From an uncultured Eubacteriales bacterium (GTDB lineage Bacteria > Bacillota > Clostridia > Christensenellales > Aristaeellaceae), in assembly GCA_900548145.1 (NCBI GenBank), contig URJB01000001.1:186001-250000 (forward strand): a DNA stretch of 64,000 bases, in the 5' to 3' direction. This document shows positions 8,279 through 16,350 of the stretch, in pieces. How positions within the stretch are numbered: position 1 is the stretch's first letter; every line of letters begins with the position of its first letter. The translations under genes and the position numbers were made by a program. Below the pieces are notes generated by a model. That model made no database searches. It was not told where the DNA came from and was given only the letters and a program-made list of their open reading frames with translations.

Positions 8279-9106
8279 CTAAGTGTTTCTCATTTCGCCG
8301 GTAAGCTCCAATAAAAGGCGAATGGACTGAAGCGTCTGGTACTTGATCTGCCGGCTGAGGGTCGCATTGCTTTCCTGTCCGGTCTTTTCTCGGGCAAAGG
8401 CGGCATAGTCCTGAAACAATGCGATCAACCGTTCGACCGCCGTGTTTCTCGGAGCGGCGAAGCGCTGCTCCATCCGCAGGGCGACCAGCTCCACCTGCTC
8501 CCGCAGCGTGTTCAGTTCCGTCACAGCTTCCGCCGGGGTGATTTCCTGCCGATCCAGCGTTTCACTGATGCGCTCCATCTGGCGAATCAGCTCTTCTGCG
8601 TGAAGAAACGCCGCTTCCAAAATCTCGATCTGCCCCTTCATGCCTGTCATTCGCAGAGAAAGAGCCGGTACGCTGATCTCATACAGATAGCTGTCCACAT
8701 CGTGCTGCTCCCTGAGTTGCTGCCGCACCGCCTGGGCATCTTCTTTTTCAGGGTAGACGGCAGCCAGCACACGGTAGCGCTCGTCCTGCCATACATACCC
8801 GGCGGCTCCCCGACGCTGAAATTGCTCGGCCAGCTGACAGGCAGCTTCTTCCGTTTCGAACGCGCCCAACTGCAAGGCGTACCACACGGAACCATTCAGC
8901 GTGATCTCCTGTGTTTCCCGTGTTTCGTCAAAGGCGGCGTCCAGCGGGATGGGGCTGGGCGTGGCAACCGTTTGAATCACCGCGTCGCCTCCGCTGCGGG
9001 CAGCTACGCCGGAAAACAAAATCACCGCCGATAAAAACAAAAGAGAATAGCTGACCCATTTGGCCGGTTTTCTTTCGCTGGGATAAACCCGTCTTTTCCC
9101 CTGCAT
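8279..9106 (-). CDS. Membrane-anchored SPOR-domain protein
   Basis: A 275-residue protein with a short basic N-terminus, one membrane segment at about 18-36 (VSYSLLFLSAVILFSGVAA), a SPOR-like domain (WYALQLGAFETEEAA, then repeats of Ala/Gln-rich helix and YRVLAAVY) and a helical C-terminal half that may form a bundle. SPOR domains bind denuded peptidoglycan glycan strands, so the protein is predicted to face outward and act at the envelope. Start chosen at 9106 because GGGAGGG lies six bases upstream; ATG codons at 9112 and 9157 are less well placed. It is the first gene behind the promoter at 9205-9233, only 10 bases from the DRTGG-like gene, which is an unexpected pairing. Confidence 0.78.
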   Translation of the reverse strand: MQGKRRVYPSERKPAKWVSYSLLFLSAVILFSGVAARSGGDAVIQTVATPSPIPLDAAFDETRETQEITLNGSVWYALQLGAFETEEAACQLAEQFQRRGAAGYVWQDERYRVLAAVYPEKEDAQAVRQQLREQHDVDSYLYEISVPALSLRMTGMKGQIEILEAAFLHAEELIRQMERISETLDRQEITPAEAVTELNTLREQVELVALRMEQRFAAPRNTAVERLIALFQDYAAFAREKTGQESNATLSRQIKYQTLQSIRLLLELTGEMRNT

Positions 9107-9204
9107 TTTCATCCCTCCCGCGCGTCTGCACGGCAAGTTATGCATGAGAAAAAACATTTATACCAGACTTCCTTATCTGGTTCGCATTCTTCGTTCTGAT
9201 AAGT

Positions 9205-9233
9205 ATTATATCGAATACCGAAGAAAGATGCAA
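9205..9233 (-). promoter_or_regulatory. Promoter reading into the SPOR/sensory hydrogenase gene set
   Basis: On the minus strand TTGCAT (9233-9228), 17 bases, then TATAAT (9210-9205), about 100 bases upstream of the SPOR gene start. No other promoter is obvious before the one at 4957-4985, so it may serve the six genes from 9106 down to 5020. Confidence 0.65.
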
Positions 9234-9268
9234 GTACCGTATGCAAAAGAAAGATTTTGCTAACTTCT

Positions 9269-9296
9269 TTGCATTTGCTCACGCCCATGTTATACT
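9269..9296 (+). promoter_or_regulatory. Divergent promoter for the DUF6062-type gene
   Basis: TTGCAT (9269-9274), 16 bases, TATACT (9291-9296), ending 47 bases before the ATG at 9344. Its -35 hexamer is identical to that of the divergent promoter at 9205-9233. Confidence 0.6.
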
Positions 9297-9343
9297 GTTT
9301 TCAGCCCTCTTTTTTGGCTGAAAAACCGCAAGGAGATAGAAAA

Positions 9344-10090
9344 ATGATCTACCATCTCGACACGATCCCGGTATGGGAAGCGATGGAAAAAGAAACGCCC
9401 TGCCCGTTCTGCGCCCTGTACGAACGCATGGAACAGCAGGAGGTAGAGCGCAGTCTGGGCGGCAGCGTGATGGAACCCGATACCCGCATTCGGGTCAACG
9501 AAACGGGCATTTGCGCCCGGCACCACCAGCAGCTTTTCGGGATGCAGAACCGGCTTGGGCACGCGTTGCTAACGGATTCCCATTCCAAGGAGCTGCTGAA
9601 AAAACTGGAAAAATTGGAAAAACAGGCGGAGAATCTGCCGAAACGTAGTCTTTTCAGCAAGCGTACCGAAGAGGACGAGCTTGCCGCGGCGCTGCGGACG
9701 TTGAGCAGCGGTTGTGTCATCTGTGAAGGGATCGACAGCCACATGAAGCGCTATCTCTATACCTTCGTGCATCTCTGGAAAACAGACGCAGCCTTTGTCA
9801 AAAAATGGGAAGCTTCCAATGGACTGTGTCTCCCTCACGCCGCCGACCTTCTGGAAATGGCCAGTCAGAGCCTGAGCGGGGAAAAATACCGTCAGTTCGC
9901 CTTCTCCGTGCTTTCGGGGGTACGCCGCGCGCTGGAAACCGACGAGAAGGATCTGGAATGGTTCACCCTGAAATTCGACTACCGTAACCAGTCCAAACCC
10001 TGGGGCAACAGCCGCAATGCGTTGGAACGCACGGCGAACCGCCTGCGGGGCCGCTGCATCGTCACGGGCGAGAAAGAGACAACCAAATAA
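9344..10090 (+). CDS. DUF6062-like protein with CxxC motifs
   Basis: A 248-residue soluble protein of unknown function that I take to be of the DUF6062 family. It has paired metal- or thiol-type motifs: CPFC near 20, CARHH near 56, CVIC near 126 and CLPHA near 166, that is, two CxxC...C-x2-H units, suggesting two zinc- or cluster-binding half-sites in a duplicated layout. A charged Lys/Glu helix separates the halves. ATG at 9344 follows AGGAG; 29 upstream in-frame residues cover the promoter and are excluded. Monocistronic between a promoter and a terminator. Confidence 0.75.
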   Translation: MIYHLDTIPVWEAMEKETPCPFCALYERMEQQEVERSLGGSVMEPDTRIRVNETGICARHHQQLFGMQNRLGHALLTDSHSKELLKKLEKLEKQAENLPKRSLFSKRTEEDELAAALRTLSSGCVICEGIDSHMKRYLYTFVHLWKTDAAFVKKWEASNGLCLPHAADLLEMASQSLSGEKYRQFAFSVLSGVRRALETDEKDLEWFTLKFDYRNQSKPWGNSRNALERTANRLRGRCIVTGEKETTK

Positions 10091-10115
10091 TAAGCCCTTT
10101 TTTTCGGAAATATCA

Positions 10116-10145
10116 AACCGTCCTTCCCATTTCGGAAGGACGGTT
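10116..10145. terminator. Bidirectional stem-loop between convergent genes
   Basis: A perfect 12-bp stem, AACCGTCCTTCC (10116-10127) with GGAAGGACGGTT (10134-10145), and a 6-base loop, between the convergent genes ending at 10090 and 10150. The T run is weak on both strands. Confidence 0.7.
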
Positions 10146-10149
10146 GTTG

Positions 10150-10617
10150 TTATGCTTCGGTATTTTCTTCCGGCTGATAACGTTCCAGCAGAACGCCGCT
10201 TTCTTCAAAAAACTTTCGGGAAAAATCATCAGGATAGCCTTCCTGATACACGACCCGACGGATGCCGGTATTGATAATCATTTTAGCGCAGATGGAGCAG
10301 GGCTGATGGGTACAGTAAAGCGTCGCACCGTCGATCGCCAGTCCCAGCTTGGCCGCCTGCAAAATGGCGTTCTGTTCGGCATGAATGGCATAGCAGATTT
10401 CTGTGCGAGTGCCGGAGGGAATGTTCAGCTTGTCCCGCAGGCATTCGCCCCGTTCCTTACAGGTCAAAAGTCCGGCGGGCGCGCCGTTGTAGCCGGTCGT
10501 CATGATCCGCTTATCCTTCACGATGACTGCGCCGATCTTTCGCCCCTGTCGGTAACAGCTAGACCATTCGGAGATCAGCCAAGCCATTTTCATAAACCGA
10601 TGATCCCAGCGATCCAT
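10150..10617 (-). CDS. comEB: Deoxycytidylate (dCMP) deaminase, ComEB type
   Basis: Deaminates dCMP to dUMP, feeding thymidylate synthesis; cytoplasmic. The 155 residues show the zinc motif HAEQNA near 79 and PCSICAK near 105, plus an extra metal-ligand region (CKERGECLRDK near 53) typical of the ComEB/dCMP deaminase branch. Length matches the family. It stands alone, convergent with the DUF6062-type gene. In Bacillus the homologue sits in a competence operon, which is not the case here. Confidence 0.9.
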   Translation of the reverse strand: MDRWDHRFMKMAWLISEWSSCYRQGRKIGAVIVKDKRIMTTGYNGAPAGLLTCKERGECLRDKLNIPSGTRTEICYAIHAEQNAILQAAKLGLAIDGATLYCTHQPCSICAKMIINTGIRRVVYQEGYPDDFSRKFFEESGVLLERYQPEENTEA

Positions 10618-10680
10618 GGGTATCCCTCCCTTATTGGAGGAAGTTTAACACAGAATGGGCGGAAACGCAACGAAAATGTT

Positions 10681-11385
10681 TCAATCTTCCCGTCCGTCCA
10701 GCCACCAGCTGGGATCGGCTTCCAACCTCGTTAGAATACAGGGAGCCTGCAGCGCCGCCGCACACTCCTGTGCCAGTCGGGTGCGCTCCGGCGTATCGCA
10801 TTGGTTCAGCACCACCACAAAGCGGCTGTCTACCCGTTTATGCAGACCGTCGTTGCTTTCCAGAACCTTCGCCACATCCTCCGGGGTCGCCGTGTCCAAG
10901 GGCGTTTTATGCACCAGAGCGGCATAGCGTTCCGCCCGATGGGCCGCTTCCGCGATAGGCCGCTGCAGTCCGCTCATTCCCGCCATGGCAATGACCAGAC
11001 TTTCCCCGCCCAGCAGATAGGGTTCTTTTTCGTTCGGTGCTTTCAGCGGAAGCCCATGAGAGCCGTCCGCTTCCACCAGCACATAGTCCGCCATTTCCAA
11101 TAGCGGCTCCAAAGGCACTTCAGGCATTGCCAGCTTGTCGCGCTCTGCGTAGCTGGCGACGCACAGCACCCGTTCCTCCTCAAAAGCCTGCCGCATTTCA
11201 GAAACGCGCGGATTAATCAGACATGGGCATTGCGGCGGATGGATGCGGGTGGTCGTCAAGCGAAGCACCTTTCCCGGCAGCTGAAGCGACAGTTCGTCCA
11301 GCAGCCGGGTCTTTCCCCCGCCGCCCACAACAGACGTGATGCCCCGGGGAATCTTCAACGCTTCATAAAGCTTCGTCATTTGCAT
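10681..11385 (-). CDS. yqeC: YqeC-like putative selenium-dependent hydroxylase accessory protein
   Basis: A 234-residue P-loop-like protein of the YqeC family, found with selenium-dependent molybdenum hydroxylases. It has GGGGKT at about 21-26 as the nucleotide loop, VLVEADGSHGLPLKAP near 103-118 and a late VVLNQCDTP resembling a GTPase specificity motif. The genes it usually accompanies (selD, yqeB, xdh-type hydroxylases) are not in this window. It has its own promoter upstream. A role in installing or handling the labile selenium cofactor is a family hypothesis. Confidence 0.82.
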   Translation of the reverse strand: MQMTKLYEALKIPRGITSVVGGGGKTRLLDELSLQLPGKVLRLTTTRIHPPQCPCLINPRVSEMRQAFEEERVLCVASYAERDKLAMPEVPLEPLLEMADYVLVEADGSHGLPLKAPNEKEPYLLGGESLVIAMAGMSGLQRPIAEAAHRAERYAALVHKTPLDTATPEDVAKVLESNDGLHKRVDSRFVVVLNQCDTPERTRLAQECAAALQAPCILTRLEADPSWWLDGRED

Positions 11386-11415
11386 ATCCTCTCTTGCTTT
11401 TTACAGGATGCTATG

Positions 11416-11440
11416 GCGGGCAAACACAGGAAAAGCCCGC
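11416..11440 (-). other. Hairpin in the yqeC leader
   Basis: On the minus strand GCGGGC (11440-11435) and GCCCGC (11421-11416) enclose a 13-base loop, between the promoter at 11490-11518 and the yqeC start. There is no T run, so it is more likely a leader structure than a terminator. Confidence 0.3.
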
Positions 11441-11489
11441 TTACTGCTTCATAGGAGCTTTTCTTTTGCCCTGACCGATGGTTATTGTT

Positions 11490-11518
11490 ATCATAGCACA
11501 GCCGATTTTAGTTTTCAA
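11490..11518 (-). promoter_or_regulatory. Promoter of yqeC
   Basis: On the minus strand TTGAAA (11518-11513), 17 bases, TATGAT (11495-11490), with an extended -10 TGC just before the hexamer. Confidence 0.6.
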
Positions 11519-11594
11519 TATTTTTCTGATTTATGATAAAAGCAGCCGTAAACGACATTTTATGAAGCTTACAGAAAATGTTACGATTCCATCA

Positions 11595-11623
11595 TTGTGT
11601 TTTTACAGGTTTCATGCTATAAT
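11595..11623 (+). promoter_or_regulatory. Promoter of the ctsR-mcsA-mcsB-clpC operon
   Basis: TTGTGT (11595-11600), 17 bases, TATAAT (11618-11623), with an extended TGC element. The CtsR box begins six bases after the -10. Confidence 0.75.
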
Positions 11624-11628
11624 TTAAT

Positions 11629-11645
11629 GGTCAAAGACGGTCAAA
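11629..11645 (+). promoter_or_regulatory. CtsR operator
   Basis: GGTCAAA-GAC-GGTCAAA, two perfect heptads separated by three bases, the recognised CtsR box. It covers the transcription start region directly behind the promoter of ctsR itself, so the operon is predicted to repress itself until heat or protein stress releases CtsR. A partial inverted half (TTTGACG) follows at 11651. Confidence 0.92.
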
Positions 11646-11681
11646 TTATCTTTGACGTTCTCTGGGAAAGGAGGGTCGCGT

Positions 11682-12161
11682 ATGCGGCTCAGTGATACGA
11701 TCGAGCAATTTATCAAAACAATGTTAGTGGAGGAAACACAGGAAATCGAGCTGAAACGAAATGAATTGGCCGAATATTTCAACTGTGCTCCCTCTCAGAT
11801 CAACTATGTGCTTTCTACCCGCTTTACCCCGGATCACGGCTACATCATCGAAAGTCGGAGAGGCGGCGGCGGATGCATCCGCATTTTTCGGATGAAGCAG
11901 AGTACCGGCGAACAGCTTTTGTATCTGATCCATGAACGGATCGGCGATTCCATCGATGCGGTCTCTGCCAATCATCTGATTCAGCAACTCAGCGAGCGCA
12001 AGGCCATTACCGCAGGGGAAGCCGCCATCATGCGGGCGGCGATCTCGCCGCAGGCGCTCAGTCTGCCGGTAACGGCGCAGATGAAAGATGCTCTGCGGGC
12101 TAAAATTCTGAAAAGTATGCTGATGGAGGTCGCTCATAAAGGAGCGACCGCACAGCCCTGA
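11682..12161 (+). CDS. ctsR: CtsR, repressor of class III heat-shock genes
   Basis: DNA-binding repressor of clp genes. The 159 residues carry the winged helix-turn-helix N-terminal half (RNELAEYFNCAPSQINYVLSTRF) with the glycine-rich wing SRRGGGG near 63, used to reach into the minor groove, and a helical C-terminal half. The McsB-sensitive arginines of the wing are present. The ATG at 11682 follows GGAGGG; an upstream in-frame ATG at 11652 overlaps the operator and is rejected. First gene of a four-gene operon. Confidence 0.96.
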   Translation: MRLSDTIEQFIKTMLVEETQEIELKRNELAEYFNCAPSQINYVLSTRFTPDHGYIIESRRGGGGCIRIFRMKQSTGEQLLYLIHERIGDSIDAVSANHLIQQLSERKAITAGEAAIMRAAISPQALSLPVTAQMKDALRAKILKSMLMEVAHKGATAQP

Positions 12162-12190
12162 GGCGGCCAGCCCAAAAGGAGGGAACAACC

Positions 12191-12754
12191 ATGCTTTGTG
12201 AAGAATGCCAAAAGAATGAAGCGGCTTTCTCCGTGACGATCACTTCTGGCGGCGAAACGACCACCCGTCATTTGTGTGGTGAATGTATGCAGAAAATGGA
12301 AGTAAGCCTGACCGGCGGTGATATTTCTGGCTTTTTGAGTTCTCTTTTGTCGATTTTGAGCCAATCGGCGGAGGAAACCGACGACAGCCCGGTTTGCAGC
12401 GGATGCGGGATGCATTATTCCGCTTTTGAGCGGACGGGACGGCTTGGCTGCGCTCAATGCTATCATGATTTTGCGGAGCAGCTGCGACCGGTTCTGCAGC
12501 GAATCCACGGCAATATTCAGCACGAGGGCCGCAAACCCGCCCACTGGGAAAATACGCCCGAGCAACCGGTACTGTCGCCCACGGAGCAAAAGCGGGAAGA
12601 ACTTCGGCAGAAAATGGAAGAAGCCGTGGCTGATGAGAACTTCGAGGACGCGGCAAAATATCGAGACGAGCTTCGGACGTTGGAGGCACAGGAAGCTTCC
12701 GAAGCCTCCGAAAAGGCGACCGAAAATGACGAGAAGGGAGAGATTCGTCTGTGA
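12191..12754 (+). CDS. mcsA: McsA, activator of the McsB arginine kinase
   Basis: A 187-residue zinc protein that activates McsB and helps deliver substrates to ClpC. It has two zinc-finger-like pairs (CEEC near 3 with CGEC near 29; CSGCG near 69 with CAQCY near 87) and a C-terminal UVR motif (EELRQKMEEAVADENFEDA) that contacts McsB. ATG follows AAGGAGG. The stop overlaps the GTG start of mcsB. Confidence 0.93.
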   Translation: MLCEECQKNEAAFSVTITSGGETTTRHLCGECMQKMEVSLTGGDISGFLSSLLSILSQSAEETDDSPVCSGCGMHYSAFERTGRLGCAQCYHDFAEQLRPVLQRIHGNIQHEGRKPAHWENTPEQPVLSPTEQKREELRQKMEEAVADENFEDAAKYRDELRTLEAQEASEASEKATENDEKGEIRL

Positions 12755-13764
12755 GCGAATGTCCGAATGCGATCGCCGTTTCGGGGCGCATCCGTCTGGC
12801 GCGGAATTATCCCGATCTCCCCTTTTCCAGCATGGAACGGCCCGAGGACGCGGAAAGCTGCATCCAGCGGGCCAGTCAGGCCATGCATACCGGCACGGAT
12901 GAAATCTATACCCTGCATTTGCTCCGTACTATGACGCCGACCGACCGAATGTCCTTGGTGGATGCCCATCTGATCAGCCGTGATCTGCTTAAGCACAGCG
13001 CCATTGGCGCGGCGCTGATCCGACAGGATGAAAAAGTCAGCATCATGATGAATGAAGAAGACCACCTGCGGATTCAATCGCTGTCTCCCGGGAATCATTT
13101 AAGTGAAGCGGCGGAGGAAGCGTTCCGTGCAGAGGAAATTTTGGAAGGAAGCGGCGGATTCAGCTTTGACCCTCAGCTTGGCTATCTGACCTCCTGCCCC
13201 ACCAACACCGGGACGGGACTGCGCGCGTCGCTGATGCTCCATCTGCCTATGCTTACCCGCTTCAAGCAGATGGGCAACGTCAATCAGAGCGTAGCCAAGC
13301 TGGGACTGACCATGCGCGGCATCTACGGCGAGGGCAGCGAAGCGCTGGGCGACCTTTATCAGGTCAGCAACCAGATCACGCTGGGCCGCCGGGAAGAAGA
13401 CATCATCGACGCGGTCACCGCCGTGGGCAAGCAGCTGATCGACATGGAAAGCAAGCTGCGGGAGCGCTGCCGCACCCAGCAGAAGGCGAAAGTGGAAGAC
13501 ACGCTTTGGCGCAGCTACGGTGCGCTGCGCTACGCTGTCCTCATGAACGAGAAAGAGTTCATGCAGCATTGGAGCAACCTGCGTCTTGGCAGCGCCATGG
13601 GCATTCTGCCTGCGCCGCTTTCTGTTTCCGACGATCTTTTGTCCACCGCGCAGGACGCACACGTAAAGCAATACGCGCAGCGGAACCAGCTAGAACTCCC
13701 CGTGGAGCAGACACGCTGTCTGCTGCTGCAGGAGAAGCTGAAACCGTCTGAAATCCATTCATAA
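12751..13764 (+). CDS. mcsB: McsB, protein arginine kinase
   Basis: Phosphorylates arginine residues of damaged proteins, marking them for ClpCP, and inactivates CtsR. The 337 residues show the phosphagen-kinase fold: SGRIRLARNYP near 11-21, the lid and active-site region CPTNTGTGLRASLMLHLP near 150, and LTMRGIYGEG near 186 followed by YQVSNQITLG. The N-terminus is a few residues shorter than in Bacillus. The GTG start at 12751 overlaps the mcsA stop (GTGA), a clear sign of coupling. Confidence 0.95.
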   Translation: MSECPNAIAVSGRIRLARNYPDLPFSSMERPEDAESCIQRASQAMHTGTDEIYTLHLLRTMTPTDRMSLVDAHLISRDLLKHSAIGAALIRQDEKVSIMMNEEDHLRIQSLSPGNHLSEAAEEAFRAEEILEGSGGFSFDPQLGYLTSCPTNTGTGLRASLMLHLPMLTRFKQMGNVNQSVAKLGLTMRGIYGEGSEALGDLYQVSNQITLGRREEDIIDAVTAVGKQLIDMESKLRERCRTQQKAKVEDTLWRSYGALRYAVLMNEKEFMQHWSNLRLGSAMGILPAPLSVSDDLLSTAQDAHVKQYAQRNQLELPVEQTRCLLLQEKLKPSEIHS

Positions 13765-13777
13765 CAGGAGGAACCTT

Positions 13778-16261
13778 ATGCCTATTTTTGGAAGATTCAC
13801 CCAGCGTGCTCAACGGGCCGTAGCCGCGGCGCAGCAGGCCGCCGTTTCGCTGCATCAACCCTACGTGGGCACCGAACATCTGCTGCTGGGTCTGCTGAAG
13901 GAACCCGGCGATCTCATTACCCAGCTTTTGCCGGAGAATGTTAATTACACTACCGTGTATGAGCGTATCCATGCCATTTTGGGTGAAGGGACCCGTCAGG
14001 GCGGCGGGATGCTGGAACTGACTCCTAGGAGTAAAAAAATTCTGGAAAGCAGCATTCTGGAAAGCCGCCGTCTGGGCCACAGTTATGTGGGCACCGAGCA
14101 TTTCTGGCTGGCCTTGCTGCGTGAGGGCGAAGGAGTTGCGATTACCCTGCTCCGGGACATGGGCGTGAACCCGCAGGAATTGCAGAAGCAAATTCTCGAA
14201 AGCCTGAAAAACAATCAGCCTGACGGCGAAAACTCACAGCCGGGACAAGATGGCGAAGCGCGAAGCGAAAGCGACAATCCCCTTGAAAAATATAGCCGCG
14301 ACCTGACTAAAGCGGCGCAGAATGGCGAACTGGATCCTGTGGTGGGGCGCACGACCGAGATCGAGCGTATCATGCAAATCATGAGCCGCCGCACCAAAAA
14401 TAACCCGGTGCTGATCGGCGAACCGGGCGTGGGCAAAAGCGCCGTCATCGAGGGCCTGGCGCAGCTGATCGTGGCCGGGAAAGTGCCGGAGACCCTGACA
14501 GGCAAACGGATCCTTTCTCTGGATCTAGGCAGCATGATCGCCGGAAGCAAATATCGCGGCGAATTTGAGGAACGCCTGAAGGATACCATTCAGGAAGTCC
14601 ACAAACAGGGCAACGTGATCCTGTTTATCGATGAATTCCATACCATCATCGGAGCAGGCAAGGCAGAAGGCAGCATGGATGCGGCCAACATCCTCAAGCC
14701 CGCGCTGGCCCGCGGTGAGCTGCAGTGCATCGGCGCTACCACCATCGACGAATATCGGAAGAACATCGAAAAAGATGCGGCGCTGGAACGCCGTTTCCAG
14801 CCGGTCATGGTAGGCGAACCTACTGCTGAGGAAGCGCTGGCTATTCTGAAAGGGCTTCGGGATCGCTATGAGGCGCACCACAAGGTCAAGATTACCGATG
14901 AAGCGCTGGAGGCCGCCGTCAGCCTGTCCGACCGATATATTGCCGACCGTTTTCTGCCGGATAAAGCCATCGACTTGATGGACGAGGCCGCCTCCCGCGT
15001 CCGTCTGCACAGCTTCACCGCGCCGCCCGATGTGAAGGAGCAGGAGGAACGGCTGAAAGCGTTACAAAACGAGAAGAAAGAAGCCATTGCCCATCAGGAC
15101 TTTGAAAAAGCAGCCGGTCTGCGGGACGAAGAACGGGCCTTGAAAGAAGAAGTGGCGCAGAAGCGGGCTGCGTGGGAGCAGCGCAAGAGTGCGACCCACG
15201 ATGTAGTCACCGAAGAAGACATCGCTCAGATCGTCGCCAGCTGGACGGGCATCCCGGTCAAAAAAATGACGGAAGACGAGGGTCAGCGGCTGCTCCACAT
15301 GGAGGAGCTGCTCCACCAGCGGGTGGTCGGCCAAGACGAAGCCATCAGCGCCGTCAGCCGGGCCCTTCGCCGGGCCAGAGCGGGTCTGCAGGATCCAAAG
15401 CGCCCCATCGGTTCCTTCATTTTCCTGGGGCCCACCGGCGTTGGCAAGACCGAACTGTGCCGGGCGCTGGGCGAAGCCATGTTTGACGATGAAAACGCTG
15501 TTATCCGCATTGATATGAGCGAATACATGGAGAAACACAGCGTATCCCGACTGGTGGGTTCTCCTCCCGGATACGTGGGCTATGAAGAAGGCGGCCAGCT
15601 GACCCAAAAAGTCCGCAACAAGCCCTACAGCGTCGTGCTTTTCGACGAGGTAGAAAAGGCCCATCCTGATGTGTTCAACATCCTTTTGCAAATTCTGGAC
15701 GATGGCCGTCTCACCGACAGCAATGGCCGTGTGGTGAATTTCAAAAACACCATCATCGTCATGACCTCCAACGCCGGGGCCAGCAGCATCAACAACAGCC
15801 GCACGCTGGGCTTCGGCGGAACGGTGGAAACCGCCCGGGACTACGAAGCCATGAAAGAACGGGTCATGCACGAGGTCAAAGACCTGTTCCGCCCGGAATT
15901 TATCAACCGTATCGACGACCTGATCGTGTTCCACGCGCTGGAGCCGGATGACATCCACAAGATCACCGAACTGATGCTCAAAACCGTCAGCAAGCGGCTG
16001 AGCGAGCGCGGCATTCATCTCCACTACGATGGGGAGGTCATTGACCTGCTGGCTCACGATGGCTACGACCCCGCCTATGGCGCTCGTCCCCTGCGCCGCA
16101 CCATTCAGCGGGCTGTAGAGGACGCTTTGAGCGAGGAGATCATCGCCGGGCATATCGCTTTGGGCGACGATGTACGGCTCTATGTGAACGGCGACCATAA
16201 AATCGGCTTTGAAAAAATGGTTCAGCCAAAAAACGCCGTTTTCCCTGCGGTAACAGAATAA
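13778..16261 (+). CDS. clpC: ClpC, AAA+ unfoldase of the ClpCP protease
   Basis: ATP-driven unfoldase that feeds arginine-phosphorylated and misfolded proteins to ClpP. The 827 residues have the two-repeat N-domain (1-145), a first AAA+ module (Walker A GEPGVGKSA near 212, Walker B ILFIDEFH), the UVR/middle domain (EKKEAIAHQDFEKAAGLRDE near 435), and a second AAA+ module (GPTGVGKTE near 550) ending in a D2 small domain. Length and domains fit ClpC rather than ClpB. ATG follows AGGAGG, 13 bases after mcsB. A strong terminator follows. Confidence 0.97.
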   Translation: MPIFGRFTQRAQRAVAAAQQAAVSLHQPYVGTEHLLLGLLKEPGDLITQLLPENVNYTTVYERIHAILGEGTRQGGGMLELTPRSKKILESSILESRRLGHSYVGTEHFWLALLREGEGVAITLLRDMGVNPQELQKQILESLKNNQPDGENSQPGQDGEARSESDNPLEKYSRDLTKAAQNGELDPVVGRTTEIERIMQIMSRRTKNNPVLIGEPGVGKSAVIEGLAQLIVAGKVPETLTGKRILSLDLGSMIAGSKYRGEFEERLKDTIQEVHKQGNVILFIDEFHTIIGAGKAEGSMDAANILKPALARGELQCIGATTIDEYRKNIEKDAALERRFQPVMVGEPTAEEALAILKGLRDRYEAHHKVKITDEALEAAVSLSDRYIADRFLPDKAIDLMDEAASRVRLHSFTAPPDVKEQEERLKALQNEKKEAIAHQDFEKAAGLRDEERALKEEVAQKRAAWEQRKSATHDVVTEEDIAQIVASWTGIPVKKMTEDEGQRLLHMEELLHQRVVGQDEAISAVSRALRRARAGLQDPKRPIGSFIFLGPTGVGKTELCRALGEAMFDDENAVIRIDMSEYMEKHSVSRLVGSPPGYVGYEEGGQLTQKVRNKPYSVVLFDEVEKAHPDVFNILLQILDDGRLTDSNGRVVNFKNTIIVMTSNAGASSINNSRTLGFGGTVETARDYEAMKERVMHEVKDLFRPEFINRIDDLIVFHALEPDDIHKITELMLKTVSKRLSERGIHLHYDGEVIDLLAHDGYDPAYGARPLRRTIQRAVEDALSEEIIAGHIALGDDVRLYVNGDHKIGFEKMVQPKNAVFPAVTE

Positions 16262-16277
16262 ACAGCTTGACCTCTTT

Positions 16278-16310
16278 GCCTCTGTGCGACCCGGCGCAGA
16301 GGCTTTTTTT
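16278..16310 (+). terminator. Rho-independent terminator of the ctsR-clpC operon
   Basis: A 10-bp stem GCCTCTGTGC/GCGCAGAGGC (one T-G pair), loop GACCCG, followed by TTTTTTT. Confidence 0.92.
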
Positions 16311-16350
16311 GAAAAAAGCCCTGCCAAAAACTAAATTTTACAAAATGCCG

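Noticed and set aside
10681..11385. Selenoprotein genes suggested by yqeC
   Set aside because: No gene in the window needed an in-frame TGA to be completed; not examined for SECIS structures.
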